A stretch of DNA of 64,000 nucleotides, from positions 62,001 to 126,000 of the forward strand of contig DLKC01000048.1 in NCBI GenBank assembly GCA_002478885.1, written 5' to 3'. Source of the DNA: Chitinophagaceae bacterium UBA7600. Its GTDB lineage: Bacteria; Bacteroidota; Bacteroidia; Chitinophagales; Chitinophagaceae. A model generated the notes under the pieces. It was given only the letters and a program-made list of their open reading frames with translations. It was not told the origin of the DNA and did not search any database. Below are positions 41,932 through 51,334 of the stretch, piece by piece. Each line of letters opens with the position of its first letter. Position 1 is the first letter of the stretch. Position numbers and translations under genes: made by a program.

Positions 41932-44700
41932 ATGAAACAAGCTGATAAATTTCTACTGTTGGTTGTAGCAATGGTTGCATCGTTAACTGCAAAGGCGCAG
42001 CTTTGTTCCGGCAGCCTTGGCGACCCTGTTATCAAAATAACATTCGGTTCCGGGCCCAACCCGGGACCACCGCTGTCAGCCGCTACTACCAATTACGTAT
42101 TCAATTCTACCACCTGCCCCAACGACGGCTTTTATACGGTTGCAAACAGTACCAGCAATTGTTTCGGGAATTCATGGCATACTCTCAATACCGACCATAC
42201 GGGAGACCCGAACGGATATTTCATGCTGGTGAATGCATCTATTCTTCCACAGGATTTTTATGTGGACACGGTACGCGGCCTGTGCTCGAACACAACTTTT
42301 GAATTTGCCGCCTGGGTAGTAAATGTTTTAAGAAATTCAGCCTGCGGTGGAACAGGCATTACGCCCAATCTTACCTTTAAGATAGAGACGTTAACAGGTG
42401 TTATTATCAAACAATTTACTACTGGCAATATTAGTGCTGATGCTTTTCCTATCTGGAAACAGTACGGATTCTTTTTTCAAACATCTGCAAATAGTACCGA
42501 TGTGGTTATAAGAATTACCAACACCAATCCCGGTGGTTGTGGTAACGACCTTGCATTGGATGACATTACCTTCAGACCTTGCGGCCCACTGCTAACGGCC
42601 GCAGTAGTTGGTGTTAATGGCAGCACTTCTGTTAACAAGTGCGACTATGATACCTCGTCCCTGCACTTTACAGCAACAATTTCTACGGGTTATACCAATC
42701 CTTCGTATCAATGGCAGGTTAGCAGCAATACAGACCCCACATGGAGAGATATACCTGGGGCAACAAAATCAACCTATACCAGGCCACCGGCCGTTGCGGG
42801 CACTTACCAGTACCGAATAATCTCGGCCGAGGCAGGGAATATCAATAGCAGCTCATGCAGGGTTGCATCGAATGTTATTACCGTGACGGAAAATGCAAGG
42901 CCGGTAACTTCTGCCACCAACAATGGTCCGCAATGCGACGGCACCGCTGTTACGCTTACTGCAGGCGGTGGTCTTAGCTATGTTTGGACATATCCCGATA
43001 AACACACGGAACCACTACAGTCTATAATCGTTAACCAGATAAAAGATTCAGGTAAATATTTCGTGAAGGTTACCAGCGCTGCAGGTTGTGTTGCAACGGA
43101 TTCCAGTTCTGTGACTTTCCTGCAAAGACCATCAGCAAAATGGTCTTTGGCAAAAGCAGCCTGTGAGCAGGCTGCGGTTGCTTTTATAAATACATCAACC
43201 GCAGCAGCCGGGCAAACCATAAACGCGTATTCTTGGGATTTTGGGGATGGCAGTTCCGAAACGATAAAAGACCCTACGCACACTTTTTCAACAGCAAAAG
43301 ATTATGCTGTTAGTCTTGTTACAACAACAGACAAACAATGCAGCGATACCTTGCTGCAAACTTTAACCGTACATAGTCTGCCGAAGCCCGATTTTATATT
43401 GCCGGAAATATGCCTCAGCGACCCTTTCGCAGAATTCGTTAACGCCTCAATAGTTGAAAACAACAACCTGTCTCAGTCTGCCTTTCAATGGAATTTCGCC
43501 GATCCTTCCGCAAACCAGGGAAACCCGAACAGTTCTGCAAGTCAAGATCCTAAACATGTATACAGCGCTATCGGCGTGTACAATGTATCGTTGACGGTAA
43601 CGTCTGTAGATGGCTGTGTTGCAGACACCATAAAGCCATTTACGGTTAACGGGGCACTGCCGCTGGCACAATTCACAGTGCAACAGGCTAACAGTTTATG
43701 CAGCAATAACGATGTTGTGATCACCGACAATTCTTCTGTAAACTTTGGCAGCATCACCAAGACAGAGATCTATTGGGATAGTCAGAATGATCCTTCTAAC
43801 ATGGTCACAGATGAGCTTCCATTCAAAGGCAAACAATACCATTTTCGTTATACAGACTTTGGTACTCCGGCTACCAAAAACTTTACCATTCGCTATGTTG
43901 CATACTCAGGTATTAACTGCGTAAATGAAATTCAGCATACTATAACATTGCAAGCAAGTCCCCAGGTTCAGTTCAATCCTGTTCCTGCCATTTGCGCAGC
44001 CGCAGATGCATTCAGCATTACACAGGCACGGGAAATCACTGGCATCGGCGGTGCATTCGCGTTCAACGGTAATGGCGTAACAACAAAAGGCATATTCGAT
44101 CCGGTAATTGCCGGTGCCGGTCTGCACAACATCACGTACACATACACAGCAACCAATGGTTGTATCGACAGCGCATCACAAACGATTAAAGTTTTTCCCC
44201 AGCCGGTGGCCAATGCGGGGCCAGACAAAAGTTTGCTTGAGGGTGGTTCGGTTATTATTGACGCTACCGCCTCCGGTGATATAACCAGTTACCTGTGGAC
44301 GCCAAACGATCATATAAGCAATAACACGGTGCTGGTACCAACGGTGTCACCCGTAAATGACATTACCTATACCCTTACCGTAACCTCATCAGACAATTGC
44401 GTTACCAGGGACGCCGTATTTGTAAAAGTGTTTAAAACACCGGTTATACCTAACGCTTTTTCACCAAATGGAGACGGCATAAACGATACATGGATAATTG
44501 ACTATCTCAATTCCTATCCCGGTGTAACAGTGCAGGTTTTCAACCGTTATGGGCAGGCGGTATATCGCAGTGTTGGTTACAGCAGGCCATGGGATGGAAC
44601 ATATAATAACCAGCCACTTCCTGTAGGCACCTATTATTATGTGATCGACCGTAAAGTTGCGGCGCCTAAAATCAGCGGCTGGGTGGCGATATTAAGGTGA
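41932..44700 (+). CDS. Second giant secreted PKD/Ig-like protein with T9SS type B C-terminus
   Basis: A 922-residue protein from the ATG at 41932, giving signal peptide MKQADKFLLLVVAMVASLTAKA. The N-terminal 200 residues form a jelly-roll-like domain (CSGSLGDPVIKITFGSGPNP, then GNDLALDDITFRPCGP) seen in Bacteroidota surface proteins. An Ig-like repeat (YQWQVSSNTDPTWRDIPGAT) and PKD domains (YSWDFGDGSS, FQWNFADPS) follow. The last 90 residues (IPNAFSPNGDGINDTW, FNRYGQAVY, PWDGTYNNQPLPVGTYYY) are the CHU_C type B signal for the type IX system. It is monocistronic. A surface-adhesion role is inferred. It parallels the protein at 5.2 kb. Confidence 0.9.
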   Translation: MKQADKFLLLVVAMVASLTAKAQLCSGSLGDPVIKITFGSGPNPGPPLSAATTNYVFNSTTCPNDGFYTVANSTSNCFGNSWHTLNTDHTGDPNGYFMLVNASILPQDFYVDTVRGLCSNTTFEFAAWVVNVLRNSACGGTGITPNLTFKIETLTGVIIKQFTTGNISADAFPIWKQYGFFFQTSANSTDVVIRITNTNPGGCGNDLALDDITFRPCGPLLTAAVVGVNGSTSVNKCDYDTSSLHFTATISTGYTNPSYQWQVSSNTDPTWRDIPGATKSTYTRPPAVAGTYQYRIISAEAGNINSSSCRVASNVITVTENARPVTSATNNGPQCDGTAVTLTAGGGLSYVWTYPDKHTEPLQSIIVNQIKDSGKYFVKVTSAAGCVATDSSSVTFLQRPSAKWSLAKAACEQAAVAFINTSTAAAGQTINAYSWDFGDGSSETIKDPTHTFSTAKDYAVSLVTTTDKQCSDTLLQTLTVHSLPKPDFILPEICLSDPFAEFVNASIVENNNLSQSAFQWNFADPSANQGNPNSSASQDPKHVYSAIGVYNVSLTVTSVDGCVADTIKPFTVNGALPLAQFTVQQANSLCSNNDVVITDNSSVNFGSITKTEIYWDSQNDPSNMVTDELPFKGKQYHFRYTDFGTPATKNFTIRYVAYSGINCVNEIQHTITLQASPQVQFNPVPAICAAADAFSITQAREITGIGGAFAFNGNGVTTKGIFDPVIAGAGLHNITYTYTATNGCIDSASQTIKVFPQPVANAGPDKSLLEGGSVIIDATASGDITSYLWTPNDHISNNTVLVPTVSPVNDITYTLTVTSSDNCVTRDAVFVKVFKTPVIPNAFSPNGDGINDTWIIDYLNSYPGVTVQVFNRYGQAVYRSVGYSRPWDGTYNNQPLPVGTYYYVIDRKVAAPKISGWVAILR

Positions 44701-44710
44701 TAAATTGATA

Positions 44711-44757
44711 GGCCCGGCGATGGTAGTACTATTTTACTTTAGTTGCGTCGCACACTT
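44711..44757 (-). repeat. REP-like half-unit, A type, reverse orientation
   Basis: The tail GGCCCGGCG begins at 44711 and GTTGCGTCGCACACTT lies at 44742-44757; the terminal GTAC is degraded. It sits between two convergent genes. Confidence 0.8.
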
Positions 44758-44819
44758 TTGCTGCAACGCACGGGTCAGCAAGCCTTTGCTGCCGGTTACT
44801 CGCCGATATAAACCAAAAA

Positions 44820-45587
44820 TTATTTACGCTTCTTAACGCTAAACCTGCACGATAAGCCCAGCGAGACAAAATAATCTGGTGCATTGTTAGTGAGCCCCAC
44901 ACCTGCCGACAGATCGATCATAAGATCATTGTTTAGCAGGCAGGTCAAGCCGCCATCAAAACGATGATCGGCTTTATCGTGCACCGGAGCAAAGCCATAC
45001 AACTCAACAAAACCTCCCACTCGCTCCGAGAGTGCAATGCCTGTTGTTAGTGTATAGATATAAGTCGGCCGGGGCGTTTCCCCGTCCCATTCCGCGCCAA
45101 GATTATACGCGATTGAAATCTTTTGCGACAACGTATGCTGCATGGTAAACCTGAAGGAGGGGGCAATGTAACTTGTTTTAAAATCGTTACTGCCAGCGCC
45201 GGCTGTGGTTATATGGCCAATAAAAGACGTCTTTGGAATAAGGCCTTTTTCTTCAAGCAATCCTGCTTTAAAGCCAACCGTTAACGGCAGCAATCCCATG
45301 CTGTAAGTGTTGTTATTTCTTTCAGTTACAAGCTCGGTGATCAGTCTAAGTTCAATGTTGCTGTTTACACCGTATTTCCAGAGTGTTGAAGGATAGCTGA
45401 AAGTCTTTTGGCCACTGCCGGCATATTCGTAGGTGAACCCGTTCTCGACCTGTATATATTTTTGTGGAACGATAAAAGGGCATTCGGTTTGATCGGGGCG
45501 GTCTAACTGTATCGGGTTACCCTGTGCCATAAGATCATTCTCTTCTATGCAAAAGAATAAACCCAATGAAATAAAATACCTGGCCAT
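44820..45587 (-). CDS. Outer-membrane beta-barrel, phenol-degradation MetA-pathway-like
   Basis: A 255-residue protein with a hydrophobic N-terminus (MARYFISLGLFFC) that is short for a signal peptide; a later Met at DLMAQGNP is possible. QLDRPDQTECPFIVPQKYIQVENGFTY, rich in short strands, matches the small barrel family often annotated as a transporter or MetA-pathway of phenol degradation. FSYPSTLWKYGVNSNIELRL and GLTNNAPDYFVSLGLS continue the strands. The substrate is unknown and no phenol genes are nearby. Facing dispersed-repeat half-units flank the gene. Confidence 0.72.
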   Translation of the reverse strand: MARYFISLGLFFCIEENDLMAQGNPIQLDRPDQTECPFIVPQKYIQVENGFTYEYAGSGQKTFSYPSTLWKYGVNSNIELRLITELVTERNNNTYSMGLLPLTVGFKAGLLEEKGLIPKTSFIGHITTAGAGSNDFKTSYIAPSFRFTMQHTLSQKISIAYNLGAEWDGETPRPTYIYTLTTGIALSERVGGFVELYGFAPVHDKADHRFDGGLTCLLNNDLMIDLSAGVGLTNNAPDYFVSLGLSCRFSVKKRK

Positions 45588-45740
45588 TTTTCATGTTTTG
45601 CTGGTTAATAAAATTTGCTTTGTGCACGCAAAGCAGGCATGCGACAGCTTTGTAAAAGCAATCAAAAATACGGGTTCAAGGAACAGGCAGGCAGTAAAAT
45701 CTGCAGGAGATGTATCTGCATGGTTGCATTGAGTGCTGCA

Positions 45741-45790
45741 GTACAAGTGTGCGACGCAACCACAGCTGAATAAGGCGTTGCAGCCGGGAT
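45741..45790 (+). repeat. REP-like half-unit, A type, forward orientation
   Basis: An intact GTACAAGTGTGCGACGCAAC at 45741-45760 is followed by the tail GCAGCCGGGA ending at 45790. It lies 11 bp from the stop of scoA (reverse strand). Confidence 0.87.
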
Positions 45791-45801
45791 TATAATTGTT
45801 G

Positions 45802-46497
45802 TTAACTGATGCGGGTTGTTTTTCTTTCGATTCGTTTTTCGTAGTTGCTGCCCTGGTAAATACGCTTTACATACACACCGGGCACGTGAACACACTCGGC
45901 ATCTATTTCGCCTGGCTTAACGAGATGCTCAACTTCTGCGATTGTTATGTTCGCGGCCCTGGCCATTGAGGTTGAGAAATTGCGGGTTGTTTTGCGGAAA
46001 TAGAGATTACCCATGGTATCGCCTTTCCAGGCTTTTACAAAAGCGAAATCTGCATGCAGTGCATGTTCCATCAAATACATCTTTCCGTTAAACTCGCGAA
46101 CTTCTTTATTAAGCGCCACCTCTGTGCCGTAACCAGCGGGTGTAAAAAATGCAGGGATACCCATGCCAGCCATTTGTATGCGTGTAGCAAGCGTTCCCTG
46201 GGGCATTAATTCAACATCGAGTTCGCCGCTGAGCAGCAACCGTTCAAATTCTGCATTTTCGCCTACGTAACTGCTCATCATTTTCTTTATCTGTCCGCCT
46301 TTGAGTAATAACCCGAGCCCGAAACCGTCAATGCCTGCATTGTTGGAAACACAGGTTAGGTTTTTCACTCCTTTACGCACAAGTGCTGCGATGCTGTTTT
46401 CGGGAATACCGCATAATCCGAAACCACCAAACATTAGTGTATTGCCGTCTTTTACATCGAACAGGGCATCATCGGCATTTGCAAATAATTTATTCAT
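45802..46497 (-). CDS. scoA: 3-oxoacid CoA-transferase subunit A
   Basis: A 231-residue protein, normal for the alpha subunit of succinyl-CoA:3-ketoacid (or related) CoA-transferase, which moves CoA between acyl groups in ketone-body or short-chain fatty acid metabolism. GNTLMFGGFGLCGIPENSIAAL and CVSNNAGIDGFGLGLLL are the conserved N-terminal region, and GTEVA and YLMEHALHADFAFVKAWKGD follow. The catalytic glutamate is on subunit B, which is not adjacent on either side and not in the window, so the usual scoAB pair appears split. Confidence 0.92.
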   Translation of the reverse strand: MNKLFANADDALFDVKDGNTLMFGGFGLCGIPENSIAALVRKGVKNLTCVSNNAGIDGFGLGLLLKGGQIKKMMSSYVGENAEFERLLLSGELDVELMPQGTLATRIQMAGMGIPAFFTPAGYGTEVALNKEVREFNGKMYLMEHALHADFAFVKAWKGDTMGNLYFRKTTRNFSTSMARAANITIAEVEHLVKPGEIDAECVHVPGVYVKRIYQGSNYEKRIERKTTRIS

Positions 46498-46552
46498 ACA
46501 ACAGCATTAATCGTTTTTGAATGGCAATTCAGCTTCGTTGAAAACGCATGTA

Positions 46553-46903
46553 CTATTGTAACTTCTGGTACAATTTGTTTCTTTCACGGCTGGCGTATTG
46601 CAATATGGAATCTATCAGTATCTTATTTTTATCAGGGTGTTGCTGATAGTAGGTATAACTCTCGTAAAATTGTTCTTTCGTTATGCCATACATGTTAAAG
46701 ACCTGGTTATACAATGCGGTGTTCCGCTGCAGGACGTGAGTCGAATCTGACTTCAATTGCAGGTTAACGAGTTCCCCGGAACGCATAAGGTCCCATACAA
46801 TTGGCTTCATTTCGTTTATACCCATAATGCCATTAGGAATGCCATCGTCGGAGCTGCAGGCAAGCGCCAACACAAAAATTATAAGGGAAGCTTTGCGTAG
46901 CAT
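46553..46903 (-). CDS. DUF4296 lipoprotein
   Basis: A 116-residue protein. The N-terminus MLRKASLIIFVLALACSS has a lipobox at Cys16. The remainder is helical (VWDLMRSGELVNLQL, NQVFNMYGITKEQFYESYTYYQQHP), the DUF4296 pattern in which the phrase FYESYTYYxxHP is characteristic. It is found only in Bacteroidota. Its start codon overlaps the DUF4835 stop in a TAATG arrangement, so translation is coupled. The last gene of the bamD-rpoZ-coaBC operon. Confidence 0.85.
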   Translation of the reverse strand: MLRKASLIIFVLALACSSDDGIPNGIMGINEMKPIVWDLMRSGELVNLQLKSDSTHVLQRNTALYNQVFNMYGITKEQFYESYTYYQQHPDKNKILIDSILQYASRERNKLYQKLQ

Positions 46904-47823
46904 TATTTTAATTCATTTGAATATTTGGTGGCGTTACCAACATCGAGTTTGGAAAGTATTTCACGTGCCTTTGATTTGCTTAACGGATCAGCCTTTTTAA
47001 ATATGCCAATAAATTCTTCGCTGCGGTTTTGCAGAAAGAACTGCATGATCATCGTATTTGGATTTTGCTGGTTAAAATCCTGCAACTGGCTTAATGCATC
47101 GAGCACACCGACTTTTGCAGTCGTTTCATCTTCATACAAAAGATCGAGGCCCGTACGGTAGTAAGCGTAAAACACGTCATGAATAGCATTCAGCTTTGGA
47201 TTAACCACGTTACCTGCAAGCCAATAACGGTTACGGTTTCCATCAAAAGGTTTCCACCCGGATATATTCTTGTCTTCAGGAGCATTGTTTACAATATTCT
47301 GCGCCTTTTTAAAGTATTCTTCTCCCCCTTTTTGAGAGAAGGAATCATAATCCAGGCCCAATATCATGTAAACATAAAAAGCCATCACTGCGGTTAAGTT
47401 ACCGGCGAGGGCATCGGTACCGCCTACTCTTGATTCATTAAATTCAACGGGCTGGTATTCCTGGTATTTGAAAGTAAAATCCACATCCTGGTAATTGATC
47501 AGCGGGCTTTGATAGCTGGAGTTAAAAACAGGCCTCGCCGCCTGAATGGTTAAGGATGCTTTAAAAATATTGTCGTCAGATACGCTTTGCAGGTTGATCA
47601 AAAAGTTACAGGTGATTTTTTCATTGGTCTGGAAAACATCCTTTGTCCATTTACGGCTGTTGAGCATATTGGTCAACTGCGTTTGCATGGTGTTGAAAAC
47701 GTTCTTGTTGACTGTGCTGCCGATCGCCTGCGACAACACCGTAACCTTTGCCTGCAATTCCTGCGCTGCTGCCACCTTGCAGGCCAGCAACAACAGGCCG
47801 CTATATATAAGTTTCCTTAACAT
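46903..47823 (-). CDS. DUF4835 exported protein
   Basis: A 306-residue protein with signal peptide MLRKLIYSGLLLLACKVAAAQ. The body (NKNVFNTMQTQLTNMLNSRKW, LINLQSVSDDNIFKASLTIQ, VYMILGLDYDSFSQKGGEEY) matches DUF4835, a Bacteroidota-specific family linked to bamD and coaBC. Function is unknown but context points to envelope biogenesis. Its first 23 bases overlap the 3' end of coaBC. In other Bacteroidota recN often follows; here DUF4296 does. Confidence 0.88.
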   Translation of the reverse strand: MLRKLIYSGLLLLACKVAAAQELQAKVTVLSQAIGSTVNKNVFNTMQTQLTNMLNSRKWTKDVFQTNEKITCNFLINLQSVSDDNIFKASLTIQAARPVFNSSYQSPLINYQDVDFTFKYQEYQPVEFNESRVGGTDALAGNLTAVMAFYVYMILGLDYDSFSQKGGEEYFKKAQNIVNNAPEDKNISGWKPFDGNRNRYWLAGNVVNPKLNAIHDVFYAYYRTGLDLLYEDETTAKVGVLDALSQLQDFNQQNPNTMIMQFFLQNRSEEFIGIFKKADPLSKSKAREILSKLDVGNATKYSNELK

Positions 47824-49012
47824 TGACTTTAGAGATAATGATATTTACAATTTCTGCTGCAATAACTTTTTTCGAAGCAAGGCCTAGTGGATATTCATTT
47901 CCTTCTTTATCGAACACCGTCACTTTGTTTGTATCATAACCAAAACCGGCATTGCTATCCTTTAGAGAATTCAAAACGATCATGTCGGCATTCTTTGCTT
48001 TCATTTTTTCCAAAGCATATTCCCGTTCATTTTGAGTTTCCAGGGCAAAACCTACTAACAATTGGTTAGCCTGTTTTATTTCACCAAGCGATTTTAAAAT
48101 ATCTCTCGTTTTAGCAAGCTGAATAACCATTTCCTCATCCTTTTTCTTTATTTTTTCCCCTGCAACGTTTAGTGGCTGGTAGTCTGCAACTGCAGCGCTC
48201 ATTACCGCAATATCTGCCGTTGGAAAAGCCGACAGGCATGCTTTATACATCTCTGCAGCACTGGTAACCTGGTGTATTTTTATGCCGTCAAAAACTGGCT
48301 TCACATACACGGGACCCGTTACCAGCATAACATCTGCACCCTTCAAATAAAATGCTTCAGCGAGCGCAATACCCATTTTACCGGAAGAATGATTACCTAT
48401 AAAACGCACAGGATCGATGGCCTCGTATGTAGGGCCTGCCGTTACCAGCACTTTTTTATCCCGCAACACTTTATCGCGAAAGAAATGCGCTGTCACATAA
48501 TTGACAATTGACTCAGGCTCCGCCATCCGCCCTTCGCCAACGAGCCCGCTGGCAAGTTCACCATGTTCCACATTTATAATGCTATTGCCAAATGACTGCA
48601 GCATTTGTATATTATTTTTTGTTGCCGGGTGATGCCACATATCCTCGTCCATAGCCGGCGAAACCACAACCGGGCAGGTGGCAGAAAGATAAACCGCAAG
48701 TAACAGGTTGTCACACTGCCCCGCTGCCATCTTTGCCATAGTGTTACAACTAAGAGGGGCTATTAACATCAGGTCGGCCCAACGGCCCAGCATTACATGA
48801 TTGGCCCAGGTATCTTCATTAAACAAGTCGATAAGTACCTTATTACCCGTTAGTGTTGACAATACCAGCGGTGAAACAAAATTGGTTGCCGACGGCGTCA
48901 TAATTACCCTAACCTCTGCCCCGGCTTTCGTAAACAGGCGAACCAGCAAAATAGCTTTGTAAGCGGCAATACTGCCAGTAATACCGAGTAGTATTTTTTT
49001 CCCTTTAAGCAT
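47801..49012 (-). CDS. coaBC: Phosphopantothenoylcysteine decarboxylase / phosphopantothenate-cysteine ligase
   Basis: A 403-residue bifunctional flavoprotein of coenzyme A synthesis. The N-terminal CoaC half has ILLGITGSIAAYKAILLVRLF, the PAMDEDMWHHPATKNN flavin/substrate loop, and a conserved Asn. The C-terminal CoaB half starts at about residue 190 with VTAGPTYEAIDPVRFIGNHS, then SGKMGIALAEA. This is the full-length fusion typical of bacteria. It is 289 bp downstream of rpoZ, a gap occupied by a dispersed-repeat half-unit, and overlaps the DUF4835 gene. Confidence 0.95.
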   Translation of the reverse strand: MLKGKKILLGITGSIAAYKAILLVRLFTKAGAEVRVIMTPSATNFVSPLVLSTLTGNKVLIDLFNEDTWANHVMLGRWADLMLIAPLSCNTMAKMAAGQCDNLLLAVYLSATCPVVVSPAMDEDMWHHPATKNNIQMLQSFGNSIINVEHGELASGLVGEGRMAEPESIVNYVTAHFFRDKVLRDKKVLVTAGPTYEAIDPVRFIGNHSSGKMGIALAEAFYLKGADVMLVTGPVYVKPVFDGIKIHQVTSAAEMYKACLSAFPTADIAVMSAAVADYQPLNVAGEKIKKKDEEMVIQLAKTRDILKSLGEIKQANQLLVGFALETQNEREYALEKMKAKNADMIVLNSLKDSNAGFGYDTNKVTVFDKEGNEYPLGLASKKVIAAEIVNIIISKVNVKETYI

Positions 49013-49110
49013 CCTGCATTTTTTAAAATGATTGAAGCAAAAATGAAAACTTTATGTTGTTACCAGGAAAGAGTTTTCGAAACAGTTCCTGGCATTTAGT
49101 GATTTTTTTT

Positions 49111-49160
49111 GGCCTGGCTACAGTCCTTGTAGCATCGCCTGTTGCGTCGCACTCTTGTAC
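49111..49160 (-). repeat. REP-like half-unit, A type, reverse orientation
   Basis: The tail GGCCTGGC begins at 49111 and an intact GTTGCGTCGCACTCTTGTAC lies at 49141-49160. It interrupts the rpoZ-coaBC gap of the core operon. Confidence 0.86.
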
Positions 49161-49301
49161 TAAAGCACTACTCCGGGCACAGGAAGCAATTTTGCCAAAG
49201 CCTTGGTATAACGCAAGCAAATACCTATCATCCATCTGTAAAATAACAAAAAACGACAGTCCCTGGTACTGTCGTTCGCTATATATTTCCAGGCACATGC
49301 C

Positions 49302-49643
49302 TTATCTGAACAAATCGTCTTCGTTCTTGCGGTAATACACTTTAGATTCTAGAAATTCCTGTGTAGCAAGAATAGAAGGGTTAGGCATTTTTTCATAAGC
49401 CCTCGAAATTTCTATCTGCTCCTTATTTTCATGAATTTCCTCAAGGCTGTCTGTATGAGAAGCAAACTCTTCCAGTTTGTTGTGTAATTCTTCCTTCAGA
49501 GAAACATTGATTTGGTTCGCTCTCTTTGCAATGATGGCGATAGACTCGTACAAATTACCTGTAGGAGCTTTGATCTCTGCAAGGTTTTTGGCTTCTACAA
49601 CATTTGTCGTATTACCGCTCATGTGTTTCCTTAATTTATTCAT
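49302..49643 (-). CDS. rpoZ: RNA polymerase omega/Rpb6-type subunit
   Basis: A 113-residue protein of the Bacteroidota omega (Rpb6-like) family. The conserved core is APTGNLYESIAIIAKRANQI, which contacts the beta-prime subunit and stabilises RNA polymerase; the Ala/Arg helix is typical. The start at 49643 overlaps the bamD stop (ATGA), favouring it over the internal Met at 49622. It lies between bamD and coaBC as in many Bacteroidota. Confidence 0.88.
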   Translation of the reverse strand: MNKLRKHMSGNTTNVVEAKNLAEIKAPTGNLYESIAIIAKRANQINVSLKEELHNKLEEFASHTDSLEEIHENKEQIEISRAYEKMPNPSILATQEFLESKVYYRKNEDDLFR

Positions 49644-50443
49644 TTCTGGAGGTTTTTAATATTTGTTTCTGATAAAGTTTTAAAGTCGCTTACTTCCTGG
49701 GACATCTTGCTGTTTGGAAAGCGGTCGCTAAAATCTGCACAGGTGGAAATAACCTTTTCGTATCGCTCAACTTGCTTGTCAATAACACTTAACTGGGCAA
49801 ATTTGTAATAAGACTTTATGACCATAAGCATGTACTCGTCGCTTTTCTCCGAATCAGGAAAATCTTCCACCAGTGTTGTAAAGGATATGGCAGCAGCCCT
49901 GTAATTATAGCCACCCATATCAAAATACAACATTGCACTTTTATACTCCTTCAGCTCAAGCTTTGCCCTGCACGCATCAATTATTTCTGAAGCTTCCTTT
50001 GTCCTTGCCGACTGGGGATGCGTATTAATAAAAGCCTGCATTAAGGAAATCGTTTTCGAAGTCGGAGTTTGGTCGAGCTCCGGTTTCGGAGATTGTTTAT
50101 AATAACAATAGCAGTGCATGTAGTCACATTCCTCTATCCTGGTGCTATTGGGGAAATTCTCCGTAAAAGTTTTAAAAAGACTTTCTGCGTTAATATAGTC
50201 TTTCAGATAGTACGAGCAATAAGCATATTTGTAAAACATATCCTCATACTTATCCGAACCACGGTAAAAAGGCATTACATCTTCAAAAACCTGCTGGGCG
50301 CTTGAATACTTTTTCTGTGCGTAATATTGTTCAGCCATTTTCAATTTATACTCACTGTCCTTGCTTTTCAACACCTTACCTAATTTTGAGGTGCAGGAGC
50401 TGAACAAAAATGCAACCAGTAAAATTCTCAGCAAAAATTTCAT
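49640..50443 (-). CDS. bamD: Outer-membrane assembly lipoprotein BamD
   Basis: A 267-residue protein from the ATG at 50443; ten further in-frame codons upstream are not needed. The signal ends in a lipobox, FLFSSCTSKLG, so it is an outer-membrane lipoprotein. Tetratricopeptide repeats follow (KLKMAEQYYAQKKYSSAQQVF, EDMFYKYAYCSYYLKDYINAESLF, then YNYRAAAISFTTLVEDFPDSEKSDEYM). BamD works in the BAM complex that inserts beta-barrels. First gene of the five-gene core operon; a perfect 12-bp palindrome (TACAAATTTGTA, 50483-50494) lies 40 bp upstream. Confidence 0.9.
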   Translation of the reverse strand: MKFLLRILLVAFLFSSCTSKLGKVLKSKDSEYKLKMAEQYYAQKKYSSAQQVFEDVMPFYRGSDKYEDMFYKYAYCSYYLKDYINAESLFKTFTENFPNSTRIEECDYMHCYCYYKQSPKPELDQTPTSKTISLMQAFINTHPQSARTKEASEIIDACRAKLELKEYKSAMLYFDMGGYNYRAAAISFTTLVEDFPDSEKSDEYMLMVIKSYYKFAQLSVIDKQVERYEKVISTCADFSDRFPNSKMSQEVSDFKTLSETNIKNLQK

Positions 50444-50640
50444 AAAGTGTGCGAAGTTATAATATCGCGGCAAATTATCGCATACAAATTTGTAAATGCT
50501 TGTACATCAGTTAATAAAAACACAAAACAAACACCGAAGCTCCTTATTGATGCGAAAAGGCAGCAAAATTGATTTCGGTTACCTAACCGGGTCCGGGAGA
50601 GTAAATAAAATAAAAAGGACTAGGGGAATTATATAAAATA

Positions 50641-50648
50641 TATTTTTG
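50641..50648 (+). promoter_or_regulatory. Predicted -7 box of lolA
   Basis: TATTTTTG matches TANNTTTG exactly and lies 14 bp before the lolA start codon, so the leader would be very short. No good TTTG -33 box precedes it. Confidence 0.5.
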
Positions 50649-50661
50649 CAATCCCAAAAAA

Positions 50662-51300
50662 ATGAAAATGAAAAAGTTTTATTCTTTAATGACGCTACTT
50701 CTTGGGTTCGGTCTTGTTGCTGTGGCACAAAATGATCCTAACGCGAAAAAGGTGCTCGACGAAGTAAGCGCAAAGCTTAAGACGTTGAAAGGTGTTACTG
50801 CCAATTTTTCCTATACCACGAAAGACCGCAACAAAGCCTTAAAGGGTTCCGTAAAGGGCACAATTAGCATCAAAGGCAACAAATATTACATAAAGCAAGG
50901 CACTACCGAAATATACTGTAACGGGTCCAAAGTATGGAATTTCAATGGTGAAGATGAAGTTACGGTTGCCGATGTCGAAGGTGATGATGACAAAATGCTG
51001 TCGCCTCAAAAACTGTTATCTAATTTTTATGATAAGGACTTTACTTACAAATTGGTTGGTTCGGATGCAACAAGCAGTGAAATACAGATGATACCAACAG
51101 ATAAAAGAAAGAATTTCAAGCAGGTGAATGTATTTGTTGACAAAAAACAAAAACTGATTCTAAAAGCTAAAGTGACTGACAAAAGTGACAATATCATTGA
51201 ATTCGCTCTTACAAATGTCAACTCAAACGCTACCATTCCAGACGGTAAGTTCGTCTTTGATGCAGCAAAGCATCCTGGTGTTGAAGTGGTAACCCAATAG
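50662..51300 (+). CDS. lolA: Outer-membrane lipoprotein carrier LolA
   Basis: A 212-residue periplasmic protein with signal peptide (FYSLMTLLLGFGLVAVAQ). The mature part has the LolA half-barrel pattern: VLDEVSAKLKTLKGVTANFSY, then strands GTISIKGNKYYIKQGTTEIYCNG, SKVWNFNGEDEVTV and a final conserved FVFDAAKHPGVEVV. LolA shuttles lipoproteins from the inner to the outer membrane. It is 34 bp upstream of cmk in the same direction. Bacteroidota LolA is quite divergent, so the call rests on fold pattern and length. Confidence 0.87.
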   Translation: MKMKKFYSLMTLLLGFGLVAVAQNDPNAKKVLDEVSAKLKTLKGVTANFSYTTKDRNKALKGSVKGTISIKGNKYYIKQGTTEIYCNGSKVWNFNGEDEVTVADVEGDDDKMLSPQKLLSNFYDKDFTYKLVGSDATSSEIQMIPTDKRKNFKQVNVFVDKKQKLILKAKVTDKSDNIIEFALTNVNSNATIPDGKFVFDAAKHPGVEVVTQ

Positions 51301-51334
51301 GGTTTGCCTACGTTTCGTTTTCTAACTCGCTTTC

